NCBI RefSeq assembly: GCF_020715565.1
Contig: NZ_CP085839.1
Location: forward strand, 2,480,001-2,544,000
Direction: 5' to 3'
Length of the DNA stretch: 64,000 bases
Source of the DNA: Nocardioides sp. Kera G14
GTDB taxonomy: Bacteria; Actinomycetota; Actinomycetes; Propionibacteriales; Nocardioidaceae
The notes under the pieces: generated by a model
Database searches by the model: none
What the model saw: the letters and a program-made list of their open reading frames with translations, nothing else
What the model was told of the DNA's origin: nothing
Position numbers and translations under genes: made by a program
Part shown: one piece after another, positions 46,440 through 56,328 of the stretch
Numbering within the stretch: position 1 is the stretch's first letter
Layout of the letters: the number at the start of each line of letters is the position of its first letter

Positions 46440-48097
46440 ATATCTGCAGCTGCGGCCCTGCCGGCGGCGCGGCCGGAGAAGAGGCAGCCGCCCAGGAAGG
46501 TGCCCTCGAGCGCGTTGTAGCCCATCATCCCGCCGCCGCCGAAGCCGCTGACCTCACCGGCCGCGTAGAGCCCGGGCAGCGGCACGCCGGCGGACGTCAG
46601 GCAGCGGCCCGAGAGATCCGTCTCGAGACCACCGAGCGACTTGCGCGACAGGATGTGCAGCTTCACGGCGATCAGCGGCCCGTGCTCGGGGTCGAGCAGG
46701 CGGTGCGGCTTGGCCACACGCGAGATCTTGTCGCCGCGGTAGTGGCGCGCGGAGTAGACGGCAGTCAGCTGGGCGTCCTTGGTGAAGGGGTTCGCGATCT
46801 CCCGGTCGCGCCGCTCGATGATCGTGCGCAGCGCAGCCTCGTCGATCGACGGCCCGACCGGCTCGACCGAGGCCAGCCGGTTCATCCCCGCCACCAGCTC
46901 GGACAACGACGAGGCGACGACGAAGTCCTCGCCGTGCTCCATGAACGCGTGCACCGGCCCCGGCCCCTTGCGCGCGCGGTCGATGACGCCGCGGATCGAC
47001 TTGCCGGTCATGTCCGGGTTCTGCTCGGAACCCGACAGCGCGAACTCCTTGTTGATGATCGACTTCGTCAGCACGAACCACGAGTAGTCATAACCCGTCG
47101 ACCGCAGATGCTTGAGCGTCCCCAGGGTGTCGAAGCCCGGGAAGTTCGGCGCCGGCAGCCGCTCACCCGTGGCCGAGAGCCAGAGCGACGACGGTCCCGG
47201 CAGGATCCGGATGCCGTGGTTGGCCCAGATCGGGTCCCAGTTCCGGATGCCCTCGACGTAGTGCCACATCCGGTCCTCGTTGATGATCCGCGCACCGGTC
47301 TCGCTGGTGATCGTGAGCATCCGGCCGTCGACGTGTGCGGGCACGCCGGCGACCATGGTCTTCGGCGGCTCCCCGAGCCGGGAGGGCCAGGCACGACGTA
47401 CGAGATCATGGTTGCCCCCGATGCCACCGCTGGTCACGATGACGGCGGAGCCGCGCAGCTCGAAGTCACCGATCTCGACGCGGGAGGACCCTTCGCCCCG
47501 CTTGATGCCAGAGGCCTCCAGCAGCTTCCCCCGTACGCCGACAGAAACTCCGCCCTCGACGATGATCTCGTCCACGCGGTGCCTGTGGGCGAAGCGGATC
47601 CGCCCGGACTCGACGTGCAGCCGCACGCGTCGCTCGAACGGATCGACCACGCCGGGGCCGGTGCCCCACGTCAGGTGGAAGCGCGGCACCGAGTTGCCGT
47701 GGCCGTCCGCACGACCGTCGCCCCGCTCGGCCCAGCCGACGATCGGGAAGACACGGTGGCCCATCTCGCGCAGCCACGCGCGCTTCTCACCCGCGGCCCA
47801 GTTGACGTAGGCCTCGGCCCAGCGGCGCGGCCAGAGGTCGTCGTCGCGGTCGAACTGCGCCGAGCCCATCCAGTCCTGCATCGCGAGCTCGACGGAGTCC
47901 TTGATGCCCATCCGCCGCTGCTCGGGAGAGTCGACGAAGAAGAGGCCGCCCAGCGACCAGAATGCCTGCCCGCCCAGGGACTGCTCGGGCTCCTGGTCGA
48001 CGAGCACGACCGAGCGCCCGGCGTCAGCGGCCTCGGCCGCTGCGACGAGGCCGGCAAGGCCATGACCCACGACGACGATGTCCGCAACGTCACTCAT
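46436..48097 (-). CDS. FAD-binding dehydrogenase (fumarate reductase / KstD-like flavoprotein)
   Basis: This 553-residue flavoprotein starts with a Rossmann FAD motif (DIVVVGHGLAGLVAAAEAAD and a later VLVDQE) and ends with PGLYAAGEVSGFGGGGMMGY followed by GGCLFSGRAAGRAAA, as in the flavocytochrome c / 3-ketosteroid dehydrogenase group. The substrate is unknown, and no steroid genes are near. The ATG at 48097 is chosen. Upstream codons overlap rnhA in antisense composition. Confidence 0.85.
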   Translation of the reverse strand: MSDVADIVVVGHGLAGLVAAAEAADAGRSVVLVDQEPEQSLGGQAFWSLGGLFFVDSPEQRRMGIKDSVELAMQDWMGSAQFDRDDDLWPRRWAEAYVNWAAGEKRAWLREMGHRVFPIVGWAERGDGRADGHGNSVPRFHLTWGTGPGVVDPFERRVRLHVESGRIRFAHRHRVDEIIVEGGVSVGVRGKLLEASGIKRGEGSSRVEIGDFELRGSAVIVTSGGIGGNHDLVRRAWPSRLGEPPKTMVAGVPAHVDGRMLTITSETGARIINEDRMWHYVEGIRNWDPIWANHGIRILPGPSSLWLSATGERLPAPNFPGFDTLGTLKHLRSTGYDYSWFVLTKSIINKEFALSGSEQNPDMTGKSIRGVIDRARKGPGPVHAFMEHGEDFVVASSLSELVAGMNRLASVEPVGPSIDEAALRTIIERRDREIANPFTKDAQLTAVYSARHYRGDKISRVAKPHRLLDPEHGPLIAVKLHILSRKSLGGLETDLSGRCLTSAGVPLPGLYAAGEVSGFGGGGMMGYNALEGTFLGGCLFSGRAAGRAAAADI

Positions 48098-48159
48098 GGG
48101 TGGGACTCTAGCCAGCGGCGGGCAGGCCCATCGCCGATCGGCGCTTCGCGCCTCATGGC

Positions 48160-48669
48160 TCAGTCGCTCGGCGCAAGCCCCACGACTTCGTCGCGGGCTT
48201 GACCTCGCTCCATCGCCTCTCTCATGCCGCGCGTGGCGAGCTGGTCGGCGAGCTCGTTGTCGGGGACCCCCGCGTGACCCTTCACCCAGAACCACTCGAC
48301 CTCGTGCCGGGCGCACGCCGCATCGAGTCGCTCCCAGAGGTCGGCGTTCTTGACCGGCTGCTTGGCCGAGGTCTTCCAACCGTTCTTCTTCCAGTTCTTC
48401 ATCCACGACGTGATCCCGCCGCGCACGTACTGCGAGTCGGTGTGGATCTGCACCCGCGAGGGCCGGGTGAGCGCCTCGAGCGCCATGATCGGCGCGGTCA
48501 GCTCCATCCGGTTGTTGGTGGTGGGCTCCGGTGAGCCACCGAACATCTCACGCACGTGCTCGCCGTAACGGAGCACCGCGCCCCAGCCACCCGGCCCGGG
48601 GTTCGGCGTGCAGCCGCCGTCGGTGTGGACGACGACGACCTGGTCCGACTTCTCCACCCGATCCGACAT
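48160..48669 (-). CDS. rnhA: Ribonuclease HI
   Basis: This 169-residue type 1 RNase H removes RNA from RNA-DNA hybrids. The four carboxylates are in place: [18 protein letters not shown] (Asp), [10 protein letters not shown] (Glu), IHTDSQYV (Asp) and [18 protein letters not shown] (Asp). The ATG at 48669 gives the family start. It lies 10 bases downstream of the SRPBCC gene on the same strand. Confidence 0.95.
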   Translation of the reverse strand: MSDRVEKSDQVVVVHTDGGCTPNPGPGGWGAVLRYGEHVREMFGGSPEPTTNNRMELTAPIMALEALTRPSRVQIHTDSQYVRGGITSWMKNWKKNGWKTSAKQPVKNADLWERLDAACARHEVEWFWVKGHAGVPDNELADQLATRGMREAMERGQARDEVVGLAPSD

Positions 48670-48679
48670 GGCTCGCAGC

Positions 48680-49126
48680 CTAGGACACCCGCTCGGCGAG
48701 ACGAGCCCGGAGGCCGGCCTCACACCCGGCCATCATCCGCTCGTGGTTCCACAGCAGCACCGGCCTCCCGACGTACGCCGCCAGCGCGAGCAGCCCGGAG
48801 ACGGAGACCTCCTGGTGGAAGTCGAGCCGCGTCCCGTCAGGCGTCGAGGCGAGTGAGAAGCGCGCGAAACCGGCCAGGTCGCCCGCCAGCGCCACCTCCA
48901 CCACCGGAGGGACACGCGAGACCGCGGTCAGCACGAGGTCGAGCAGGTAGGGCAACGAGGAGCGGCAGAGGACGCGGGCGTTGTCGTCGTCGATCTTCGC
49001 GACCGCGACGACCTGCGGCCACCACTCGGGATAGTGCTCCAGGTCGGTGAGGACCGCCGCGACCTCGTCGACGGGGGCGGGGACGGCACAGCTCCGGGTC
49101 AGGATGAAGGCGCGCCTCACCTGCAC
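48680..49126 (-). CDS. SRPBCC-family protein
   Basis: This 148-residue protein has the START/Bet v1-like pattern: a strand plus [25 protein letters not shown] near the N-terminus, strands in the middle, and a long C-terminal helix with [13 protein letters not shown]. It probably binds a hydrophobic ligand. Two GTG codons (49126 and 49120) could start it. It is co-directional with rnhA. Confidence 0.78.
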   Translation of the reverse strand: MQVRRAFILTRSCAVPAPVDEVAAVLTDLEHYPEWWPQVVAVAKIDDDNARVLCRSSLPYLLDLVLTAVSRVPPVVEVALAGDLAGFARFSLASTPDGTRLDFHQEVSVSGLLALAAYVGRPVLLWNHERMMAGCEAGLRARLAERVS

Positions 49127-49156
49127 AGGATCACAGAGGGGCGGTGAGCGGTCGGC

Positions 49157-49858
49157 TCAATAAGCACCGCGGCCCGAGATGACGGCCGCGACGGTCCGGG
49201 CAAGGAGCAGGAAGTCCCGTCGGAGAGTCCATGCCGTCACGTACCCGAGGTCGAGGAGCTTGCTCTGGTCGTAGTCGAGCTCGCTGCGACCCGAGACCTG
49301 CCACGGGCCGGTGAGGCCGGGGCGCACCTGGTGGCGGCCGACCATGTCGCGGCAGTAGAGCGCCACCTCGCTGGGCAGCGCAGGACGGGGGCCGACGAGG
49401 CTCATGTCACCGCGGAGCACGTTGAACAGCTGCGGGAGCTCGTCCAGCGACCAGCGCCGGAGCACCCGGCCGACGCGCGTCACCCGCGGGTCGTCCTTGA
49501 GCTTGAAGAGGACCCCGTTGCCGTCGTCCTCGCCGGGCGCCGCGACGACGGGCAGGAGCGCCTCGGCCCCGGTGACCATCGTCCGGAACTTGAGGCACCA
49601 GAAGAGCCTGCCGTGACGACCCACCCGATGCTGCCGGAAGAGGATCGGCCCCGGGCTGTCGACCCGGACGGCGATCGCCAGGACGACGAGCAGCGGAGCG
49701 AGTACGACGAGGGCAGCTGTGGCGGCGACGACGTCCATCGTCCGCTTGATGGCCCAGCGCGCGCGGGCGGCTGGCCCCACGATGTGGGCGAAGCCGCGGC
49801 GGCGGTCATCGCGAGCGCTTCGTAGCACCGTTTCTCCTGGTGTCCGGTCGGTCCTCAC
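49157..49858 (-). CDS. Sugar transferase (polyprenyl-phosphate glycosyl-1-phosphate transferase, short form)
   Basis: The 233-residue membrane protein has one hydrophobic helix (about 38-62, KRTMDVVAATAALVVLAPLL) and the bacterial sugar transferase domain with SPGPILFRQHRVGRHG, FWCLKFRTM, LRRWSLDELPQLFNVLRGDM and SLVGPRPALP. It should load a hexose-1-phosphate on undecaprenyl phosphate to start exopolysaccharide synthesis. It is the short monotopic type. No other polysaccharide genes are near, so it is an orphan here. Confidence 0.9.
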   Translation of the reverse strand: MRTDRTPGETVLRSARDDRRRGFAHIVGPAARARWAIKRTMDVVAATAALVVLAPLLVVLAIAVRVDSPGPILFRQHRVGRHGRLFWCLKFRTMVTGAEALLPVVAAPGEDDGNGVLFKLKDDPRVTRVGRVLRRWSLDELPQLFNVLRGDMSLVGPRPALPSEVALYCRDMVGRHQVRPGLTGPWQVSGRSELDYDQSKLLDLGYVTAWTLRRDFLLLARTVAAVISGRGAY

Positions 49859-49903
49859 CGACCCAACGACGCAGGGCGTTCGATGTTACTCAGCTCACAA
49901 GGG

Positions 49904-50317
49904 TCATTTCTTCTTGCCGTCGTACTGGCCCGGAACGGACCAGGCCGTGTTGCCGGCCTGATAGTCCGCGACGCGGGCAGCGATCATCTCCGCGACGAGC
50001 GCCTCAGGGATCTCCTGGTCCCAGCGGAACTTCAGCGAGCCCTCGATCGCCTCGAGTCCGGTGGCCGCCGCCTTCTCCTTCCACTGCGCGAAGAAGAGCA
50101 CGGGGAAACGGATCGCACAGTGGTTCTTGAAGGACTGCAGGGTCCAGGCCATCGTCGCGCCGGCGTACGCCGGGAAGTTGTACTTCAGTGCCTCGTGGAG
50201 CTCGGTGCCCTCGCAGCCGGCGAGGCTGAGCTCGCGCAGCTGGGTGAGGTGCGGGAGCTGGTGCGGCTCGAGGCGCTCGAAGAACTCCTCGACACTGGCG
50301 ACCTTGGGAGCGGGCAT
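49904..50317 (-). CDS. DUF1801 (iron chaperone-like) protein
   Basis: The 137-residue protein shows the DUF1801 pattern: VASVEEFFERLEPHQLPHLT, then HEALKYNFPAYAGATMAWTL and FKNHCAIRFPVLFF. The family is related to Fra/YdhG-type proteins, whose role is uncertain. It ends in a Lys-rich tail. The ATG at 50317 is preferred over a GTG two codons earlier. It is divergent from the chemoreceptor gene. Confidence 0.78.
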   Translation of the reverse strand: MPAPKVASVEEFFERLEPHQLPHLTQLRELSLAGCEGTELHEALKYNFPAYAGATMAWTLQSFKNHCAIRFPVLFFAQWKEKAAATGLEAIEGSLKFRWDQEIPEALVAEMIAARVADYQAGNTAWSVPGQYDGKKK

Positions 50318-50414
50318 GGCCACAGGTTAGCGAGACCGGGACGCCTTGGGACCGCGGTCCCGGTTCTTTACCGACCCCTCAGGTCAGGGCCCCTGCGTGC
50401 GGATTGGGTATCCC

Positions 50415-52640
50415 GTGCTTGCTCCGACACCCGGTTCGCCCTCCCCCGCCACCGAGGCCTCCCTGGCCCAGCCGACCCTTCCGCTGTGGCGACGGGTGAG
50501 CATCCGCCAGAAGCTCTGGGCGATGGCGGCGATCGCCGTCGTGGTCTTCATCGCGATGACGACGATCGGGGTCCTGCGGGTGGGGCCGGCAATCGACGCG
50601 AACGACACGAACGCGGTCTCCGCGAAGTCCATCGCCGCCACCAACGCCTCGTACGCCGCCTGGATCAGCAGTGACGACGTCGTGCAGTCGATCGCCAGCG
50701 CCAAGGCGCTCTCCCACGACCAGCCGGGCCTGATGCAGGACCTGATCGACCTGTGCACCGACTACAACAAGACGGCGCTCGACGAGCTCGACAAGGCGAT
50801 CGCGCTGACCAGCGCGCCGGCGGCTCGGACGGCGCTGACCCAGCTCAAGACGAAGGTCGCCGGTTACCGCGACACCATCGAACTGCCCGCCATCGAGCTC
50901 TTCAAGCAGGGCAAGGTCCAGGACGCGGCCGCCAAGGCGATCGTGGACGGCTACGACCCCTACGACGCGGTCGACCAGGGCTACACCGGACTGACGAAGC
51001 TCGCCGCCAAGAACAGCGCCACCCGCTCGGCGGGGATCCGCAGCGACCTCAGCTCGCTGCGCACCACTCTTGCCGCGGTCGCCGTCCTCGGCTCGCTGCT
51101 CTTCATCGCCATCGCCTTCATGATCATCCGCTCGATCACCCGTCCGCTCGGCAAGGTCGTCGACGCCCTGCGCGCCATCTCGGGCGGTGCGCGCGACGAG
51201 TCGGCCCGCGTCGAGCACGACAACCGCGACGAGATCGGCCAGATCGCCTCGGCGGTGGACGTCGTCGTCGACGAGCTCATCGCCGGCGAGCGCGCGGCCC
51301 GCGACGCCGAGGCCGCCCGCGTGGCGCGCCTCGAGCAGGAGAAGGCCACTGCCGAGCGCGAGGCCCAGCTCGAGATGGAGCGTCTCGAGGCTGCGCGTGC
51401 TGCGGAGGAGGCGGAGCGTGAGCGCCAGGCGGCCGAGGAGCGCCGTGAGCGTGCGGCCGCCGAGACCCTCGCCGAGGCCGAGCGCGCCGCTGAGGCCGCC
51501 GCCCGTGAGGCGCAGGCCGAGCGCGAGCGACTCGAGCGTGAGGCCGCCGAAGCCCGTGCCGAGGAGGAGCGTGCTCGGGTCGAGGCCGAGCGGGACCGCG
51601 AGCGCGCCGCCGCGGAGGCGGAGGCGGAGCGTGAGCGTGCCGCCCTGGCCGCGGAGGCCGAGCGCCAGCGCCAGGCCGCCGAGGAGGCAGCCGACCTGAA
51701 GCGTCGTGTCGAGGTGCTCCTCGCCTACGCCGCGCAGCTCAGCGACGGTGACTTCACCGCGACGCTCGACCTGCGGTCGGACGACGAGGTCGGCCAGATC
51801 GCCGACGCGCTGCGTGGCCTGGCGTCGACGTTGCGGTCGAGCCTCGCGATGATCGGGCAGACGGCCAACGCCGTCGCCTCCTCCTCCGAGCAGCTCAACG
51901 TCGTCGCCAACGGCATGGCAGGTACGGCGGGCAGCAGCGCCGACCTCGCCGGCAACGTGTCCGCGGCGGCCGAGCAGGTCAGTGCCAACATCGCGACCGT
52001 CGCCTCGGCGACGGAGGAGATGACGGCGTCGATCCGCGAGATCGCCCGCAACGCCACCAACGCCACCTCCGTGGCCTCTAACGCGGTGCAGGTCGCCGAC
52101 ACCGCCCGCCGGACGGTCACGGCCCTGGGTGACTCGAGCGCCGAGATCGGTGCGGTCATCAAGGTGATCACCGCGATCGCGCAGCAGACCAACCTGCTCG
52201 CCCTCAACGCCACCATCGAGGCCGCACGGGCGGGCGACGCCGGCAAGGGCTTCGCCGTCGTGGCCAACGAGGTCAAGGAGCTCGCCGAGCAGACCTCGAG
52301 GGCGACTGTCGAGATCGCCGCCTTGATCACGACGATCCAGGGCGACACCGGCTCCGCGGTCGAGGCGATCGCGCAGATCAGCTCAGTGATCGACCAGATC
52401 AGCCAGATCCAGGGCACCATCGCCGCGGCCGTCGAGGAGCAGACCGCGACGACCAACGAGATCGCCCGCTCCGTCACCGAGGTCGCCACCGGCGCCACAG
52501 GCATCGCGAAGGACGTCACCCAGGTCGCCTCGGCCGCCGGGGCCACGCGCCAGGGCGCAGCGGACACCACGATCGCTGCCGGTTCCCTCGCCGGCATGGC
52601 GACCGAGCTCGACGCCCTGCTCGGTCAGTACACCTACTGA
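50415..52640 (+). CDS. Methyl-accepting chemotaxis protein with long inter-HAMP coiled coil
   Basis: This 741-residue receptor has transmembrane helix 1 (about 36-55), a periplasmic helical sensor region, helix 2 (about 217-238) and HAMP 1. An Ala/Glu/Arg-rich coiled coil of about 130 residues (about 293-425) and a second HAMP-like unit ([20 protein letters not shown]) follow. The signalling domain then contains the conserved tip [20 protein letters not shown] and [16 protein letters not shown]. No che or flagellar genes are in the window. The GTG at 50415 is the best start because it directly precedes the cytosolic N-terminus. Confidence 0.88.
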   Translation: MLAPTPGSPSPATEASLAQPTLPLWRRVSIRQKLWAMAAIAVVVFIAMTTIGVLRVGPAIDANDTNAVSAKSIAATNASYAAWISSDDVVQSIASAKALSHDQPGLMQDLIDLCTDYNKTALDELDKAIALTSAPAARTALTQLKTKVAGYRDTIELPAIELFKQGKVQDAAAKAIVDGYDPYDAVDQGYTGLTKLAAKNSATRSAGIRSDLSSLRTTLAAVAVLGSLLFIAIAFMIIRSITRPLGKVVDALRAISGGARDESARVEHDNRDEIGQIASAVDVVVDELIAGERAARDAEAARVARLEQEKATAEREAQLEMERLEAARAAEEAERERQAAEERRERAAAETLAEAERAAEAAAREAQAERERLEREAAEARAEEERARVEAERDRERAAAEAEAERERAALAAEAERQRQAAEEAADLKRRVEVLLAYAAQLSDGDFTATLDLRSDDEVGQIADALRGLASTLRSSLAMIGQTANAVASSSEQLNVVANGMAGTAGSSADLAGNVSAAAEQVSANIATVASATEEMTASIREIARNATNATSVASNAVQVADTARRTVTALGDSSAEIGAVIKVITAIAQQTNLLALNATIEAARAGDAGKGFAVVANEVKELAEQTSRATVEIAALITTIQGDTGSAVEAIAQISSVIDQISQIQGTIAAAVEEQTATTNEIARSVTEVATGATGIAKDVTQVASAAGATRQGAADTTIAAGSLAGMATELDALLGQYTY

Positions 52641-52663
52641 TCGGCGCCACTACTCTGCTCCGC

Positions 52664-53509
52664 ATGACGATCCGGCTCACCGAGCTCCACACCTACCCGG
52701 TGAAGTCGATGCGCGGCGTCCCTGCCTCCTCCGCAGTGGTCGAGCCGTGGGGGCTGACCGGCGACCGGCGCTGGATGATCGTCGACACCGCGGGCGAGTG
52801 CGTCACGGCGCGGGAGCATCCTGCGCTCCTGCTGCTGACTCCGTCGCTCGCCGACGGCGGGCTCTGGCTGCACGGCCCGGGCGTCGACTCGCTCTTCGTG
52901 CCGGTGCCGGCCGAGGCCGACATGCTCGTCAGCGTGCACGGTCGAGAGCCGTTCCTCGCCTCCGACGGTGGCCCGGCGGCGGAGGAGTGGCTGTCGGCGT
53001 ACGTCGGCACGCCGGTGCGCCTGGCCTATGCCGACGACCCGACCCGCCGGTCCCTCAACCCACGCTTCGCCCGGCCCGACGACTCGGCGGCGTTCAACGA
53101 CGCCTACCCGATCCTCGTGACGACCCTGGAGTCACTGGAGCAGCTCAACGCCTGGATCGCCGACGGGCCGCGGTCTGAGGAGGGGCCGATGACGATGACC
53201 CGCTTCCGGCCCAACGTCGTCGTGTCCGGCGCGCCGGCGTTCAGCGAGGACTCGTGGCGGAAGGTGCGGATCGGTGACGCACTCTTCCGCTCACCGAAGG
53301 GTTGTGACCGCTGCGTGATGACCACCACCGACCCCGACACCGCCGCGCGCGGCAAGGAGCCGATCACGACGCTGGCGCGCCACCGCCGCTTCGACGGAGC
53401 CACGTGGTTCGGGATGAACCTCATCCCCGACAACCCCGGCGCCACCATCCGCGTGGGCGACGAGGTCGAGATCCTCGAGACCGAGAACTCCGACGGCCCG
53501 CCCCGCTGA
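52664..53509 (+). CDS. MOSC-domain protein (YcbX-like)
   Basis: This 281-residue protein has the MOSC N-terminal beta-barrel (LTELHTYPVKSMRGVP) and the C-terminal MOSC domain with the conserved Cys in SPKGCDRCVMTTTDPDT. MOSC proteins bind sulfur or molybdenum cofactor. YcbX and mARC reduce N-hydroxylated compounds. The xanthine dehydrogenase in this window is another Moco enzyme. No partner reductase is adjacent. It ends 6 bases from the convergent hydrolase. Confidence 0.85.
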   Translation: MTIRLTELHTYPVKSMRGVPASSAVVEPWGLTGDRRWMIVDTAGECVTAREHPALLLLTPSLADGGLWLHGPGVDSLFVPVPAEADMLVSVHGREPFLASDGGPAAEEWLSAYVGTPVRLAYADDPTRRSLNPRFARPDDSAAFNDAYPILVTTLESLEQLNAWIADGPRSEEGPMTMTRFRPNVVVSGAPAFSEDSWRKVRIGDALFRSPKGCDRCVMTTTDPDTAARGKEPITTLARHRRFDGATWFGMNLIPDNPGATIRVGDEVEILETENSDGPPR

Positions 53510-53515
53510 GCCGGC

Positions 53516-56272
53516 CTACGCCTGACGGATCCGGTCACGCCCCGGACCGCCGTAGAGCCGGTCCCGGCCACGGCCGCCCGAGATTCGGTCCTTGCCCCGG
53601 CCGCCACAGATCACGTCGTTGCCGCCGCGGCCGCGGATGACGTCGTTGCCGGCGCCACCCACGATCACGTCGCGGCGCGAGGTGCCGACCAGGACATCAG
53701 CGCCCGACGTACCCACGATCGTGGCGCGCAGGCCGCGACAGGTGGCCTTGGAGGACGACTGAGCGCCGACGTGGCCAGCACCACCGGCGTTGCCGGTGTT
53801 GCCCGTGCCACCTGTAGTGCCGGTGCCGCCGGTGCTGCTGCCGGAGTCGTCCCCTGCCGGCACGTCGCCCACCGTCGCCACCGCGTTGGCGACGTGCGCG
53901 TAGGTCCGGCACGGCTCGTTGCGCAGGATGCCGCACTCCGGCTGCCCGGTCGGCACGGCGACGCCGGGGACGACCGGGAGGACCAGCCGTGAGGGCATGT
54001 CGGGCGAGAAGGCGACGGTGACGTCCGACGTGCCGGTCGAGGGCTCGGTGTGGTCGAACTCCCAGGTCGGCTGGCTGCCGTTGGGTGCCGAGATCGTCAC
54101 CTTGATCCGCGTCCCGGCGCGGTAGGGGTGGCCTTCGTAGTAGAGCGGGATCGTCACCTTGGTGTAGCTGTCGCTCGGCATCGGTCGTGCGTCGGCCTCG
54201 CGTAGCGACGGGATCGGGTTGAGCACGGTGCTCGGCGTCTTGAAGACGTTGTCGGCATCGGTCGAGAGCGCACGGAGGCTGCCCCGCATCCAGCCGTTCT
54301 GGACGAAGGTCTCGTTGCCGTCAGCATTGATCTCGCTGACCGTCGCCTGGAAGTCGACATCGGGCGTGGAGGACTTGGCCCACACCTCGACGGCACCGGC
54401 CCCGACGACGACGGTGTCCTGGCTCAGCGGCTGGCTCACGTAGGAGACCGCATTGCCCTGCGGGTGGGCCTTCCAGTTCCACGACCACTGGGTCCGGTCG
54501 CCCCAGAGCCCACCTGAGCCGGTGTTGCCCGTGAAGTCGACGCCGGGCACGGCCTTCGGGTCGGAGGTGTACCGGTTCGCCCCTGCGGTGGAGGTGGGGT
54601 TGTCCAGCAGTGCGTCGTTGGGTCCGAGATACCAGGAGCGCGCGGTCGTACCGGGCACGGGGAAGCTGGCGAAGCTGGTCTCGAAGCCGGCGTACGGCGT
54701 CCCCTTGGCCGCCAACGGGACCAGCGGTGATCCGGCGCCGTTGTCGAAGAGCACCCGCACCGACGGCAGCGCCTCGAAGGCGGACTGAGCGCCTGCCAGC
54801 GTCGGCTGCAGCTGGATCGGGTCCGGCGGCAGCGTCATCACGTCGCTCTGCACACCCAGTGCGGTCTGGTAGATCATCGGCGCGAGCGCCTGCAGCACCG
54901 TCGCGTTGACCACAGGCGCCTGCCGCGCGACGTAGATCATCAGGAAGTCGTAGAGCCGGGTGAGGGTCGCCGGGTCGAGCGAGTCGATGTGGGCGCCGTT
55001 GGTGTAGGTGAACCACTTCTTGTCGGTGCCGGTCATCCGAGCTGCGAGCGACGGGCAGTGCCCGCCGGTCTGCTCGTCCTGCCACTGACAGGCCATGAAG
55101 ACGGGCACATCGATCCTGTCGACGAACGAGACGGGGTCGAGCGGGTCGGCAGTCTCGGGCTTGTAGGTGCTGTTGGCGTCGATCTTGGCCATGAGGTCGT
55201 TGGCCTCGGGGTGCAGCGCCTGGTTGGCGAGACAGGTCTGGTCGCCGCTGGCGATCTGCTCCTCGGCGTACGGCTGTGTGCCCTCGAGTCCCTGCCCTGC
55301 CGGCTGTGCCTCCTCCTGTCGCTCGTTGGCCCACCAGACGGCGAAGCCGTCGTTGCGGATGCCGCCGGGGTAGAGCGTCGTGGGCACGGAGTCGATCGTC
55401 GAGAGCGGGCTGATCGCTGCCAGGCTCGGGGGCCGGGTCTGCGCCGTGAAGAGCTGGCTGATGCCGCCGTACGAGATGCCGAGCATGCCGACCTTGTGGC
55501 CGCGGACCCACGGCTGTCGGGCGATCGTTTCGATGACGTCGTACCCGTCGAGGCTCTGGAGCGGCTCGAAGAAGTCGTAGGCGCCACCGGAGCAGCCGGT
55601 GCCACGCATGCTCACGTCGACGACGGCGAAGCCCATCGCGTTGGCCACTGCGGCGATGCCGTTCACCGGCGCGTCCGGTGCGGCGGTGCCGTAGCCGGAG
55701 TACTCGATCAACGTGGGGTAGGGCGGCACCCACGAGACCGGGAGGTCCGCCGGCAGGACGGGAAGGCCGGTCGAGCCGGGAAGGTCGAGGATGCCGGCGG
55801 GCTGGTTCGGCGGGTGCACGGTCAGCGCGAGCTGCGTGCCGTCGCGGGTGGTGAGGTACTGGTATCCGTCGGAGTTGATCGTCTGGTCGTAGATGCTCGT
55901 GTCGGCCGGCGCGGCGTCGATCTGCGACGGCGCCAAGGTGGAGGCGATCGGATCGGAATCGACCGTGAGAGCCGCTGACGTCGTACCGCCTGACGTGACG
56001 CGATAGCCGGATCCGGCCGCCACGTCACGGAAGAGGGCACCGCCGAGCTGGTTGGCCGCGCGTGTCTTCACCACGTGTGAGGCGCTGTCGAGCAGAGTCA
56101 CGGTGGCGCCCGGCGCCAGGCCGGTGACGTACACCTGCTCCACGCTTCCGCGCGCGGAGAACGAGGAGTCGGCGTGCGCCGCCTCGACCGAGATCGAGGT
56201 GACCAGCAGGCCGGCCAGAAGGGCGAGTGTGGCGGGGATGGCTCCCCTGCGGAGGCGAGGACTCACATCCAA
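53516..56272 (-). CDS. Secreted CocE/NonD-family hydrolase with C-terminal RTX-like repeats
   Basis: The 918-residue protein has a signal peptide (about 1-35), an N-terminal beta domain, an X-Pro dipeptidyl-peptidase/CocE alpha/beta-hydrolase domain with nucleophile motif GISYGGISQ (Ser about 267) and its MRGTGCSGG oxyanion loop. A jelly-roll C-terminal domain, a Gly/Thr linker (about 828-852) and a final block of RTX-like nonapeptides (GAGNDVIRGRGGNDVI and GGRGRDRLYGG types) follow. It is an exported esterase or peptidase. The RTX tail probably binds calcium outside the cell. This combination is uncommon. Confidence 0.85.
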   Translation of the reverse strand: MDVSPRLRRGAIPATLALLAGLLVTSISVEAAHADSSFSARGSVEQVYVTGLAPGATVTLLDSASHVVKTRAANQLGGALFRDVAAGSGYRVTSGGTTSAALTVDSDPIASTLAPSQIDAAPADTSIYDQTINSDGYQYLTTRDGTQLALTVHPPNQPAGILDLPGSTGLPVLPADLPVSWVPPYPTLIEYSGYGTAAPDAPVNGIAAVANAMGFAVVDVSMRGTGCSGGAYDFFEPLQSLDGYDVIETIARQPWVRGHKVGMLGISYGGISQLFTAQTRPPSLAAISPLSTIDSVPTTLYPGGIRNDGFAVWWANERQEEAQPAGQGLEGTQPYAEEQIASGDQTCLANQALHPEANDLMAKIDANSTYKPETADPLDPVSFVDRIDVPVFMACQWQDEQTGGHCPSLAARMTGTDKKWFTYTNGAHIDSLDPATLTRLYDFLMIYVARQAPVVNATVLQALAPMIYQTALGVQSDVMTLPPDPIQLQPTLAGAQSAFEALPSVRVLFDNGAGSPLVPLAAKGTPYAGFETSFASFPVPGTTARSWYLGPNDALLDNPTSTAGANRYTSDPKAVPGVDFTGNTGSGGLWGDRTQWSWNWKAHPQGNAVSYVSQPLSQDTVVVGAGAVEVWAKSSTPDVDFQATVSEINADGNETFVQNGWMRGSLRALSTDADNVFKTPSTVLNPIPSLREADARPMPSDSYTKVTIPLYYEGHPYRAGTRIKVTISAPNGSQPTWEFDHTEPSTGTSDVTVAFSPDMPSRLVLPVVPGVAVPTGQPECGILRNEPCRTYAHVANAVATVGDVPAGDDSGSSTGGTGTTGGTGNTGNAGGAGHVGAQSSSKATCRGLRATIVGTSGADVLVGTSRRDVIVGGAGNDVIRGRGGNDVICGGRGKDRISGGRGRDRLYGGPGRDRIRQA

Positions 56273-56285
56273 GGAAACGAGACGA

Positions 56286-56301
56286 TGTGACGCAGGTTAC
56301 A
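56286..56301. promoter_or_regulatory. Candidate CRP/GlxR-like site
   Basis: TGTGA-CGCAGG-TTACA matches the Crp-family consensus TGTGA-N6-TCACA with one mismatch. It sits in the 56-base gap between the secreted hydrolase start and the kinase start, where it could act on either gene. This is an eye match only. Confidence 0.3.
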
Positions 56302-56328
56302 TTCGCCCACGCCGCGTAGCCTCGTCTC

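Noticed and set aside
51725..52597. Antisense Ala/Ser-rich frame opposite the chemoreceptor signalling domain
   Set aside because: The sense strand encodes the invariant MCP tip. The antisense product is low-complexity and without motifs.
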